DNA of 64,000 nt from Halomonas sp. YLGW01 (GTDB lineage Bacteria > Pseudomonadota > Gammaproteobacteria > Pseudomonadales > Halomonadaceae), in contig NZ_CP062005.1 in the NCBI RefSeq assembly GCF_014840935.1, positions 1,426,001 to 1,490,000 of the forward strand, read 5' to 3'. Position 1 is the first letter of the stretch. Each line of letters starts with the position of its first letter. The notes below the pieces were generated by a model that was not told the origin of the DNA, did no database searches, and saw nothing but the letters and a program-made list of their open reading frames with translations. The position numbers and the translations under genes were made by a program. Shown here in pieces: positions 40,003-48,353 of this stretch.

Positions 40003-41432
40003 GCCGAAAAGATGATGCGTCCCGCCATGCCGAGCAGAAGGGCTTCGAGGCCATCGGCCGGGTATCGGAAGAGGGGGGCAAGGTGCTGCGCCCCCTGATC
40101 GACCGCCTGTTTGCCAAGCGGGTATCCTCGGCTCACCTCGACCGTGACTGGGCTACCGACGCCGACTGGGCGCGCCTTCAGCAGGAACCCTTGCGCGCTC
40201 GGGCGCTGTTGTATGGGATGCTGCTGGCGCTCCTGAGCCTGGGCGTCTGGGCCTATTTCGCCGAGCTGGACGAGGTCAGTCGCGGTGTGGGTCGCGTGAT
40301 TCCCTCGTCTCAGCTGCAGCGGGTGCAGTCCTTCGATGGGGGCGTGGTCAAGGCGATCCTGGTCGAAGAGGGCGAGCGAGTCGAGGCGGGTCAATTGCTG
40401 ATGCGTATCGATCCAACCCGCTTTGTCTCGACCTTCCGTGAGAATCGGGCCCGTGCCAGGGCGCTTCAGGCGAGAGCCGCTCGCTTGCGTGCCCTGGCCA
40501 CCGACAGTGCCTTCAATCCGCCGGAGGCCCTGCGTGTCAAAGCCCCCGATCTGGTCGCCCAGGAAACCGAACTCTATGCAAGCAGTCAGTCGGCTCTGGC
40601 CGAGCAGTTGGGGGTGCTTCAGGAGCGGCTTAGCCAGCGCCAGGCCGAGCTCGCCGAGGCGCGGTCTCGGCTTGCCACCGCCTCCCGCGAACTCAACCTG
40701 GCCTCGCGGGAGCTGTCCCTGACGCGGCCGCTGCTCGATACTGGCGCCGTTTCCGAGGTCGAGGTATTGCGCCTGGAACGCGAGGTCTCCCAAGCCAGCG
40801 GTGATCGCAACCAGGCGCGTTCTCAGGTCTTACGTCTCGAGTCCGGCGCAGAGGAGGCGCGGGCCCAGCTTCGGGAAGCCAAGGCCGAGCAGCGCAGCGA
40901 GTGGCGCAACCAGCTTTCAGAGACGCTGTCCGAGCTCTCCACCCTCGATGAGTCCAGCACCGGGCTTGAGGATCGCGTGCGCCTGGCCGAGATCCGCTCA
41001 CCGGTCGATGGCATCGTGCAGCGCATGACCATCAACACCATTGGCGGCGTCGCCCAGCCAGGACAGGATGTGGTCGAGGTCGTGCCAAGCGACGATCGTC
41101 TGCTGGTCGAGGCGCGCATCGCTCCGCAGGACATCGCCTTCCTGAGGCCCGGCCAGCCGGCCACTATCAAGCTCACCGCCTATGACTTTGCGATCTATGG
41201 CGGGGTGCCCGCCGAACTCGAGCATATCAGCGCCGACACTATCACCGACGAAGAGGGGAATACTTTCTATCTGGTGCGCGTCAAGACTCAATCGGGCACG
41301 CTGAAAGAGCAGTTGGAGATCATCCCGGGCATGACCGCCGAGGTGGATATCCTCACCGGTAAGCGAACGGTGATGGAGTACTTGTTGAAGCCCCTGCTGC
41401 GTGCTGGGCAGAACGCCCTGACGGAGAGATGA
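39999..41432 (+). CDS. lapC: Type I secretion periplasmic adaptor (HlyD family), LapC-like
   Basis: The 477-residue protein bridges the ABC exporter and the TolC-type duct. It has a cytoplasmic N-terminus, one membrane segment (about 68-88), a lipoyl-like half motif (SFDGGVVKAILVEEGERVEAGQ), a long coiled-coil hairpin (about 145-325) rich in Ala, Arg and Glu, and the second half motif followed by the beta-barrel domain. The ATG at 39999 overlaps the lapB stop, so they are coupled. It is followed after 4 bp by the LuxR-type regulator. Confidence 0.94.
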   Translation: MSRKDDASRHAEQKGFEAIGRVSEEGGKVLRPLIDRLFAKRVSSAHLDRDWATDADWARLQQEPLRARALLYGMLLALLSLGVWAYFAELDEVSRGVGRVIPSSQLQRVQSFDGGVVKAILVEEGERVEAGQLLMRIDPTRFVSTFRENRARARALQARAARLRALATDSAFNPPEALRVKAPDLVAQETELYASSQSALAEQLGVLQERLSQRQAELAEARSRLATASRELNLASRELSLTRPLLDTGAVSEVEVLRLEREVSQASGDRNQARSQVLRLESGAEEARAQLREAKAEQRSEWRNQLSETLSELSTLDESSTGLEDRVRLAEIRSPVDGIVQRMTINTIGGVAQPGQDVVEVVPSDDRLLVEARIAPQDIAFLRPGQPATIKLTAYDFAIYGGVPAELEHISADTITDEEGNTFYLVRVKTQSGTLKEQLEIIPGMTAEVDILTGKRTVMEYLLKPLLRAGQNALTER

Positions 41433-41436
41433 GCCG

Positions 41437-42060
41437 ATGATGCAACACTGGATCCTCCTTCCCCCCGAGCAGGTGCCGATGCGCTGGCGCGAGGCCTTTC
41501 CCGAGGGGCGTGCGGTGGAGGCCGTAGCGCTGGGCGATGCGCTCGATGGCGGCTGCCAGGTATGGATCCCCATCCAGCTGCCGGATTGGGAGCAGCAGGT
41601 TGCTCGTCTCTCCGCCTCTGGCGCCGTGGTCTGCGTACTCACCCTGAACCCTGATAGTCGGGAAGCTCTCCAGGCGCTGTCGGCCGGGGCTCGTGGCTAT
41701 GCACACCTGCTATCGCCGCCTGACCTTCTCAAGCAGGTCTCTCTGGTGGTCGAACACCAGGGCATCTGGATGGGCAGCGAACTGCTGTCTCGGGTCGTCC
41801 GGGTCAGCTTCCAGTCCCTTGGCGGGCGTGACGGGGTGCAATCCGAATCTCTGGATCAGCTGACCGAGCGCGAGCGTGCCGTCGCCTTGGCTGTGGCCGA
41901 AGGTCACAGCAACAAGGAAGTGGCACGACAGCTCGATATTACCCCCCGCACCGTCAAGGCCCATCTTGGCGCTATCTTCCGCAAGCTGGAGGTTCGTGAT
42001 CGCATGCAACTGGTCCTCATGCTTTCTCGCGAAACCTCTCCCAGCGTCTTGCCCAATTAA
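41437..42060 (+). CDS. LuxR-type transcriptional regulator in the lap operon
   Basis: The 207-residue protein has a C-terminal LuxR/NarL helix-turn-helix (about 140-195, LTERERAVALAVAEGHSNKEVARQLDITPRTVKAHL in parts). The N-terminal half looks like a worn receiver domain: it keeps an SAGARGYAHLL segment typical of the receiver end, but I see no phosphorylatable Asp in the expected place. So it may act without phosphorylation. It starts 4 bp after the adaptor gene and lies directly upstream of the adhesin gene, whose promoter region has two palindromes. Autoregulation or control of the adhesin is an inference. Confidence 0.88.
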   Translation: MMQHWILLPPEQVPMRWREAFPEGRAVEAVALGDALDGGCQVWIPIQLPDWEQQVARLSASGAVVCVLTLNPDSREALQALSAGARGYAHLLSPPDLLKQVSLVVEHQGIWMGSELLSRVVRVSFQSLGGRDGVQSESLDQLTERERAVALAVAEGHSNKEVARQLDITPRTVKAHLGAIFRKLEVRDRMQLVLMLSRETSPSVLPN

Positions 42061-42065
42061 GCACC

Positions 42066-42124
42066 TGTACCATCGGTACAATACCCTGAGGTGATTACCC
42101 GACTTATGCTTGATGGCATAAGTC
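42066..42124 (+). promoter_or_regulatory. Two perfect inverted repeats before the adhesin gene
   Basis: TGTACC-ATC-GGTACA (42066-42080) overlaps a -10-like TACAAT (42077-42082). A second repeat, GACTTATGC-TTGATG-GCATAAGTC (42101-42124), ends 55 bp before the adhesin start and has no T-tract. The first looks like an operator; the second may be an operator or an RNA hairpin. Confidence 0.6.
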
Positions 42125-42179
42125 ATCCGTGCGTCTTAATGTCTGATGCTAAGGGCGCCGTTTTTCGGGAATCGTCATT

Positions 42180-45100
42180 ATGTCTATCGCTACCGTTGTC
42201 TCCATCACAGGTCAGGCCTGGGCGCGTGATGCTCAGGGTAACCTGCGTGAACTCCGCCTCGGCGATCAGCTGCAGGAAGGGGAGACTCTAGTGACCTCGG
42301 ATAATGGCACCGTCGAGCTGGATTTCCTGGACGGCCTGCCTCCGGTCGCAATTGGTGGGGGACAGCAGGTGGCGATGAGCGGAGAGCTCGATGCCAGTGT
42401 GCCCGTCGATAACGACGAGGCCAGCGCCGACGATGAGGGTATCGAAACCCTGTTGACCGCTCTGGAGGGTGATGACGACCTGTTCGATAGCCTTGAGTCG
42501 CCAGCTGCCGGCGGCGGAGGTGGCATTGGTGGCGGAGGCCACAGCTTTGTCCAGCTGGCGCGAATCATGGAAAGCGTCGACCCGCTGGAATTTGATTTCG
42601 ATACGGCGCGTGATCCCGTGACGAGCATAGAGTTAGAGGGTGATGAGGCGACGGTCGACGATGGCGATAGCCTCGACACCAGTGCCGAGATCAGTGTCAC
42701 CCTCGGCGATATCAACAGCGCCAACGCCTCCAGTGCTCTGATCAGCGGCACCACCAGCGGCGTGGAAGCCGGGCAGGTGGTGAGCCTGGTGATCAGCGAC
42801 GATGATGCCACCAGCGCCGACGTGGCAGTCACCGCGACGGTCCAGCCCGATGGCAGCTACGAAATCACCGCCGACCTGAGCGATCTCGACGACGGCAGCC
42901 TGACCGTGACCGCCACGGTCGAAGACCAGGCGGGCAATGAGGCTATTGCCACAGATACCGCTAACCTCGACACCACCATCGGTGACGGTGACACCACCAT
43001 CGGTGACGGTGACACCACCAACGGGGCCGCCGTCACCATCGATGGCATCAGCGATGACACCGGCACCTCCCGCAGCGACTTCGTCACCAACGACACCAGC
43101 CTTGAGCTCAGCGGCCGCGTCGAGCTGGCCGACGGCGACAGCCTCACGGTGCGCTTCAACGGCACCGACTACACCACCGCCAATGGCCTGGTGATTGCCG
43201 ACGGCAGCTGGACGCTGGATCTGACCGACACCGAACTGGCCGAGGGCACCTATCCCGTCAGTGCGGTGGTCAGCGACGCCGCGGGCAACGCAGCCACCGC
43301 CACGCAAGACGTGGTGATCGACACCACCATCGGCGACGGTGACACCACCAACGGGGCGGCGGTCACCATCGATGGCATCAGCGATGACACCGGCACCTCC
43401 CGCAGCGACTTCGTCACCAACGACACCAGCCTTGAGCTCAGCGGTCGCGTCGAGCTAGCCGACGGCGACAGCCTCACGGTGCGCTTCAACGGCACCGACT
43501 ACACCACCGCCAATGGCCTCACCCTCGATGCCACGGCCGGTACCTGGTCACTGGATCTGACCGACACCGAACTGGCCGAGGGCACCTATCCCGTCAGTGC
43601 GGTGGTCAGCGACGCCGCGGGCAACGCAGCCACCGCCACACAGGACGTGGTGATCGACACCACCATCGGTGACGGTGACACCACCAACGGGGCCGCCGTC
43701 ACCATCGATGGCATCAGCGATGACACCGGCACCTCCCGCAGCGACTTTGTCACCAACGACACCAGCCTGGTGCTCAGCGGCCGCGTCGAGCTGGCCGACG
43801 GCGACAGTCTCACGGTGCGCTTCAACGGCACCGACTACACCACCGCCAACGGCCTCACCCTCGATGCCACGGCCGGTACCTGGTCACTGGATCTGACCGA
43901 CACCGAACTGGCCGAGGGCTCCTATCCCGTCAGTGCGGTGGTCAGCGACGCCGCGGGCAACGCAGCCACCGCCACGCAAGACGTGGTGATCGACACCACC
44001 ATCGGCGACGGTGACACCACCAACGGGGCGGCGGTCACCATCGATGGCATCAGCGATGACACCGGCACCTCCCGCAGCGACTTCGTCACCAACGACACCA
44101 GCCTGGTGCTCAGCGGCCGCGTCGAGCTGGCCGACGGCGACAGTCTCACGGTGCGCTTCAACGGCACCGACTACACCACCGCCAACGGCCTCACCCTCGA
44201 TGCCACGGCCGGTACCTGGTCACTGGATCTGACCGACACCGAACTGGCCGAGGGCTCCTATCCCGTCAGTGCGGTGGTCAGCGACGCCGCGGGCAACGCA
44301 GCCACCGCCACGCAAGACGTGGTGATCGACACCACCATCGGCGACGGTGACACCACCAACGGGGCGGCGGTCACCATCGATGGCATCAGCGATGACACCG
44401 GCACCTCCCGCAGCGACTTCGTCACCAACGACACCAGCCTGGTGCTCAGCGGCCGCGTCGAGCTGGCCGACGGCGACAGTCTCACGGTGCGCTTCAACGG
44501 CACCGACTACACCACCGCCAACGGCCTCACCCTCGATGCCACGGCCGGTACCTGGTCACTGGATCTGACCGACACCGAACTGGCCGAGGGCTCCTATCCC
44601 GTCAGTGCGGTGGTCAGCGACGCCGCGGGCAACGCAGCCACCGCCACGCAAGACGTGGTGATCGACACCACCATCGGCGACGGTGACACCACCAACGGGG
44701 CCGCCGTCACCATCGATGGCATCAGCGATGACACCGGCACCTCCCGCAGCGACTTCGTCACCAACGACACCAGCCTTGAGCTCAGCGGCCGCGTCGAGCT
44801 GGCCGACGGCGACAGCCTCACGGTGCGCTTCAACGGCACCGACTACACCACCGCCAACGGCCTCACCCTCGATGCCACGGCCGGTACCTGGTCACTGGAT
44901 CTGACCGACACCGAACTGGCCGAGGGCTCCTATCCCGTCAGTGCGGTGGTCAGCGACGCCGCGGGCAACGCAGCCACCGCCACGCAAGACGTGGTGATCG
45001 ACACCACCATCGGCGACGGTGACACCACCAACGGGGCCGCCGTCACCATCGATGGCATCAGCGATGACACCGGCACCTCCCGCAGCGACTTCGTCACCAA

Positions 45101-47819
45101 CGACACCAGCCTTGAGCTCAGCGGCCGCGTCGAGCTGGCCGACGGCGACAGCCTCACGGTGCGCTTCAACGGCACCGACTACACCACCGCCAATGGCCTG
45201 GTGATTGCCGACGGCAGCTGGACGCTGGATCTGACCGACACCGAACTGGCCGAGGGCACCTATCCCGTCAGTGCGGTGGTCAGCGACGCCGCGGGCAACG
45301 CAGCCACCGCCACGCAAGACGTGGTGATCGACACCACCATCGGCGACGGTGACACCACCAACGGGGCGGCGGTCACCATCGATGGCATCAGCGATGACAC
45401 CGGCACCTCCCGCAGCGACTTCGTCACCAACGACACCAGCCTGGTGCTCAGCGGCCGCGTCGAGCTGGCCGACGGCGACAGTCTCACGGTGCGCTTCAAC
45501 GGCACCGACTACACCACCGCCAACGGCCTCACCCTCGATGCCACGGCCGGTACCTGGTCACTGGATCTGACCGACACCGAACTGGCCGAGGGCTCCTATC
45601 CCGTCAGTGCGGTGGTCAGCGACGCCGCGGGCAACGCAGCCACCGCCACGCAAGACGTGGTGATCGACACCACTGCGCCGGGTGGGGGCAGTGGAGGAGG
45701 TGAGGGCAACGCCATCGCCTTCGACGACGCCGTGATCGACGCCAGCGAACAAGGCAGCGTCACCTTCAGCGGCACCGTGGAAGACGGGGCCACGATCGAT
45801 AGCCTCGTGATCAGCGACAGCAACGCCACCACCGCCGACCTCAGTGTGGCGGCGAGCGACATCACCGTGGGCGACGACGGCACCGTCAGCGTGGTGGGGC
45901 AGGATCTGAGCGACCTGGCAGACGGCGAGCTGACCGTGACCATGACCGTCACCGATGCCGCCGGCAACACGGGCCGCGTGGATAACAGTGCCACCCTCGA
46001 CACCTCCGAGCTCGAAATCACGAACTTGTCTGATTCCGGTGACGTCACGGTTTATGAGTCTTTCCTAGACGATGGGACTCGGGTCGGTGACGGCTCGGTT
46101 GTAGGCAAGAGTTGGTTTGGCATCAGTGCCACGGCGGGTATCCAGACCTTGGCGATTACTGGAACATTAAGGTCCGGTGCTGGAGAGCAGACCGGTGAAA
46201 CAGTCAGCTTGAGCTTGAGTCAACTCGAAGGCATTACGTCGAGTACACCGGTAGAGATCAATACGGATCAAGGTGGCATTCTTCGCTTGACTGGTTTCGA
46301 TGCGAGCACAGGGAAGGTGGATTACGAGTTCGAATTGAGCCAGGCGGTTACGCATCAAGAGGGTGGCGATGCGCGTAACCTGCTTGTTCAGTCGGGCATC
46401 GATATAACTGTCACTGACGTTGCTGATAACGTTGAGGCAGAGGCGATCAACGTGGTCATCGTGGATGATGCTCCTGTTGTGGAAGAGTTCCAGGATGCGC
46501 TTCTCAGTGTGGAGGTGGGGACCATTCTAAGTGGCAGCCTCGGAATTCAGCTCGGATCGGACACTGAGACTGCTTCCGTAGAGGATATTTCGCTTTCGAC
46601 CAATGATGACGGTCAGATCCTGGCTCAATACTCGGATCCCGTGTCAGGGGCATTGATGACGGCACCGGTTACAGTCGAGAGTGGACAAACACTGACATAT
46701 GCCGTGCAGGATGGAGTGCTTACGGCCACAACGTCGGACGGAGAGGCTGCATTTCAGATTACGGTGGATCCGGGCTCCGGTAGTTACACCCTTGAGGTGT
46801 TCAAGGAAATTGATCCGGCGGCTCAGGTCTTTACAGGCTTTTCATTGAGTACTGGTGGGAACAACGCATCTCCGACCTTTGGCGATGATAGCCTGCAAGT
46901 GACGGTCTCTGCCGGTGATCTTTCGCCGAATTGGAGCGCCAAAAGTATCTGGGTGGCGCAAGGGGGTAAGATTACAACCGGTCAAACGCTAAGGTTCGAT
47001 TTTCATGAGCCAGGAGAGTCAACGCTCTCCAACCCATTGAGCAAGATTGTCTTTACAACCAATGGCGCGAGCAGTTGGGAGGCTTACCTCGACGGTGAGC
47101 TTGTCCACTCTGATGAAAGTGCTGAAGGGGTCTTGACCATTCTGGCCGAAGATGTTGGTTCCTATTTTGACCGAATCGACTTCATTGGTACCTCGGATGG
47201 GTATAGCGTAAGTAATAACTTGCAAGGGCTGTATCTTGATTCCTCTACTGACTTCGCTCTGGCTGGTGAAGTAACGGTCAAAGATGGTGATGGCGACAGT
47301 GTGACAGTGGAAGGTGACTTCAGCTTCAGTGCCGATTCGAACTTTGAAGGTGGCCCAGGCGATGAAATCCTTGTTGGTACCACCGACAACGATGTGCTCA
47401 TGGGAGGTGAAGGAAACGACCAGCTCATTGGCAGAGAAGGCAGCGACACTCTCTTTGGCGGATTGGGTGCCGATGTCTTCGTCTGGCAGCTAGGCGATGA
47501 AGGGCAGCCCGGCGATTCGGCCCACGATACGGTGAAGGATTTTTCCCTCGCCGAAGGGGATTCCCTGAACCTTACCGAACTACTGGTCGATGAGACGACT
47601 GATTCAATCGATGACTACCTGCATGCCGAACCCAGTGCCACGGGTGATGATACCATCCTGCATGTCAGCACCACGGGGGGATTCGGTGGTGACTTTTCCA
47701 ACAACTCGGGACAGGAAGATCAGACGATTACCCTGGAAGGCGTTTCGATGGATGGTCAGTCATCGCAAGCCTTCATCAATGACCTGATCCAGAATGGCAA
47801 CCTGAATATTGATCAATAA
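42180..47819 (+). CDS. lapA: LapA-like RTX biofilm adhesin with retention module and repeats
   Basis: The 1879-residue protein is a type I secreted surface adhesin. Residues 1-125 form a LapA-type retention module (starting SIATVVSITGQAWARD) that plugs the export duct, with the LapG-type cleavage motif Pro108-Ala109-Ala110-Gly111 followed by a glycine-rich linker. Then come Ig-like domains, eight near-identical 110-112-residue units (about 281-1165), further Ig-like and T1SS-143-like regions, and a C-terminal RTX nonapeptide block (GGEGNDQL, GREGSDTLFGG) with a type I secretion signal rich in Thr, Asp and Gly. The protein is acidic and lacks cysteine in the repeats. It is short compared with LapA of Pseudomonas (5000-8700 residues). 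The exporter genes lie upstream and its control proteins LapD and LapG downstream. Confidence 0.95.
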   Translation: MSIATVVSITGQAWARDAQGNLRELRLGDQLQEGETLVTSDNGTVELDFLDGLPPVAIGGGQQVAMSGELDASVPVDNDEASADDEGIETLLTALEGDDDLFDSLESPAAGGGGGIGGGGHSFVQLARIMESVDPLEFDFDTARDPVTSIELEGDEATVDDGDSLDTSAEISVTLGDINSANASSALISGTTSGVEAGQVVSLVISDDDATSADVAVTATVQPDGSYEITADLSDLDDGSLTVTATVEDQAGNEAIATDTANLDTTIGDGDTTIGDGDTTNGAAVTIDGISDDTGTSRSDFVTNDTSLELSGRVELADGDSLTVRFNGTDYTTANGLVIADGSWTLDLTDTELAEGTYPVSAVVSDAAGNAATATQDVVIDTTIGDGDTTNGAAVTIDGISDDTGTSRSDFVTNDTSLELSGRVELADGDSLTVRFNGTDYTTANGLTLDATAGTWSLDLTDTELAEGTYPVSAVVSDAAGNAATATQDVVIDTTIGDGDTTNGAAVTIDGISDDTGTSRSDFVTNDTSLVLSGRVELADGDSLTVRFNGTDYTTANGLTLDATAGTWSLDLTDTELAEGSYPVSAVVSDAAGNAATATQDVVIDTTIGDGDTTNGAAVTIDGISDDTGTSRSDFVTNDTSLVLSGRVELADGDSLTVRFNGTDYTTANGLTLDATAGTWSLDLTDTELAEGSYPVSAVVSDAAGNAATATQDVVIDTTIGDGDTTNGAAVTIDGISDDTGTSRSDFVTNDTSLVLSGRVELADGDSLTVRFNGTDYTTANGLTLDATAGTWSLDLTDTELAEGSYPVSAVVSDAAGNAATATQDVVIDTTIGDGDTTNGAAVTIDGISDDTGTSRSDFVTNDTSLELSGRVELADGDSLTVRFNGTDYTTANGLTLDATAGTWSLDLTDTELAEGSYPVSAVVSDAAGNAATATQDVVIDTTIGDGDTTNGAAVTIDGISDDTGTSRSDFVTNDTSLELSGRVELADGDSLTVRFNGTDYTTANGLVIADGSWTLDLTDTELAEGTYPVSAVVSDAAGNAATATQDVVIDTTIGDGDTTNGAAVTIDGISDDTGTSRSDFVTNDTSLVLSGRVELADGDSLTVRFNGTDYTTANGLTLDATAGTWSLDLTDTELAEGSYPVSAVVSDAAGNAATATQDVVIDTTAPGGGSGGGEGNAIAFDDAVIDASEQGSVTFSGTVEDGATIDSLVISDSNATTADLSVAASDITVGDDGTVSVVGQDLSDLADGELTVTMTVTDAAGNTGRVDNSATLDTSELEITNLSDSGDVTVYESFLDDGTRVGDGSVVGKSWFGISATAGIQTLAITGTLRSGAGEQTGETVSLSLSQLEGITSSTPVEINTDQGGILRLTGFDASTGKVDYEFELSQAVTHQEGGDARNLLVQSGIDITVTDVADNVEAEAINVVIVDDAPVVEEFQDALLSVEVGTILSGSLGIQLGSDTETASVEDISLSTNDDGQILAQYSDPVSGALMTAPVTVESGQTLTYAVQDGVLTATTSDGEAAFQITVDPGSGSYTLEVFKEIDPAAQVFTGFSLSTGGNNASPTFGDDSLQVTVSAGDLSPNWSAKSIWVAQGGKITTGQTLRFDFHEPGESTLSNPLSKIVFTTNGASSWEAYLDGELVHSDESAEGVLTILAEDVGSYFDRIDFIGTSDGYSVSNNLQGLYLDSSTDFALAGEVTVKDGDGDSVTVEGDFSFSADSNFEGGPGDEILVGTTDNDVLMGGEGNDQLIGREGSDTLFGGLGADVFVWQLGDEGQPGDSAHDTVKDFSLAEGDSLNLTELLVDETTDSIDDYLHAEPSATGDDTILHVSTTGGFGGDFSNNSGQEDQTITLEGVSMDGQSSQAFINDLIQNGNLNIDQ
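42971..43016 (+). repeat. 21-bp tandem duplication ahead of the long repeats
   Basis: The sequence ACCACCATCGGTGACGGTGAC occurs twice in a row, encoding TTIGDGD twice; each long repeat unit has it once. It marks a past slippage or recombination point. Confidence 0.9.
43020..45674 (+). repeat. Eight near-identical 330/336-bp repeats in the adhesin gene
   Basis: Units begin at 43020, 43350, 43686, 44022, 44358, 44694, 45030 and 45360. Six are the 336-bp form with TLDATAGTWS; units 1 and 7 are the 330-bp form with VIADGSWT. Other differences are only a few positions (SLELSG or SLVLSG, EGTY or EGSY). This near identity at DNA level points to recent duplication or gene conversion. Confidence 0.97.
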
Positions 47820-47827
47820 CGAGCCTG

Positions 47828-47851
47828 GGGTGCTGTATGAGGTGCTATATG
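47828..47851 (+). repeat. 12-bp tandem duplication after the adhesin gene
   Basis: GGTGCTGTATGA and GGTGCTATATGA lie head to tail with one mismatch. Confidence 0.75.
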
Positions 47852-47903
47852 AATGACTACAGCAGGCCCATGGCAGGGAAGCAGTGTCTTGCGAGGGAAC
47901 GGC

Positions 47904-48236
47904 ATGTACATCAAGCGGAATAAGGCAGGAGAGATTGAGCAGCTCAGCCGGGTAGCTACGGGCGATTGTCAGGAGCGGATCGATGTCGATGCCCCGGAGC
48001 TGGATGTCTTTCTGGAGCGTGAAGATAGCGAAAGCGGTGGCAAGCTTGCACAGTCGGATCTGGGGTTGGTCCGTGTGATCGAGGATCTGGTCGATGTGCT
48101 GATCGAGCGCAACCTGATCAGCTTCACCGACTTTCCGCAGGCCGCACGCGACAAGCTGATGACCCGCCAGAGCCTGAGGCAGCAGCGCAACAGCGTGGCC
48201 TTGCTCGGCGAGCGGGACGAGGAGGATGCGATCTAG
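47904..48236 (+). CDS. Small conserved protein between adhesin and LapD genes
   Basis: The 110-residue protein starts MYIKRNKAGEIEQLSR and has an acidic middle and a helical end with LVRVIEDLVDVLIERNLISFTDFPQAARDKLMTRQSLR. Similar small proteins occur in pseudomonads and relatives, often annotated, without good reason, as a tryptophan-synthase-beta-like protein. No membrane segment or signal peptide is seen. The ATG at 47904 has GAGGG 6 nt upstream; an earlier in-frame start lacks one. Its place in the lap cluster suggests a link to adhesin handling, but no function can be read from sequence. Confidence 0.8.
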   Translation: MYIKRNKAGEIEQLSRVATGDCQERIDVDAPELDVFLEREDSESGGKLAQSDLGLVRVIEDLVDVLIERNLISFTDFPQAARDKLMTRQSLRQQRNSVALLGERDEEDAI

Positions 48237-48286
48237 CGGCCATGGGGTGGCCGCCCTCGCATGAAAGCCGGAATCCAGGAAGCACA

Positions 48287-48317
48287 AAGCCGGATCGTCC
48301 TATGGTCGATCCGGCTT
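48287..48317. terminator. Terminator hairpin between convergent genes
   Basis: A perfect 11-bp stem AAGCCGGATCG/CGATCCGGCTT with a 9-nt loop lies between the small lap gene and lapD. On the minus strand it ends in TTT; on the plus strand the T-tract is poor. Confidence 0.8.
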
Positions 48318-48353
48318 CGTGTCTGTTGGTACCGTGTGGAAATGAGTGAATAT

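Noticed and set aside
42971-45674. Regular repeats that could suggest a CRISPR array
   Set aside because: Units are 330-336 bp, in frame, coding and without unique spacers; there are no cas genes.
42633-46048. Repeated minus-strand and shifted frames of 73-224 residues across the adhesin repeats
   Set aside because: They recur with the 336-bp period and are by-products of the repeated coding sequence.
46960-47065. GGTTGTAA-type cores (minus strand) that resemble part of an E. coli Ter site
   Set aside because: They lie in the adhesin coding region, match only the short core and are far from the tus-like gene.
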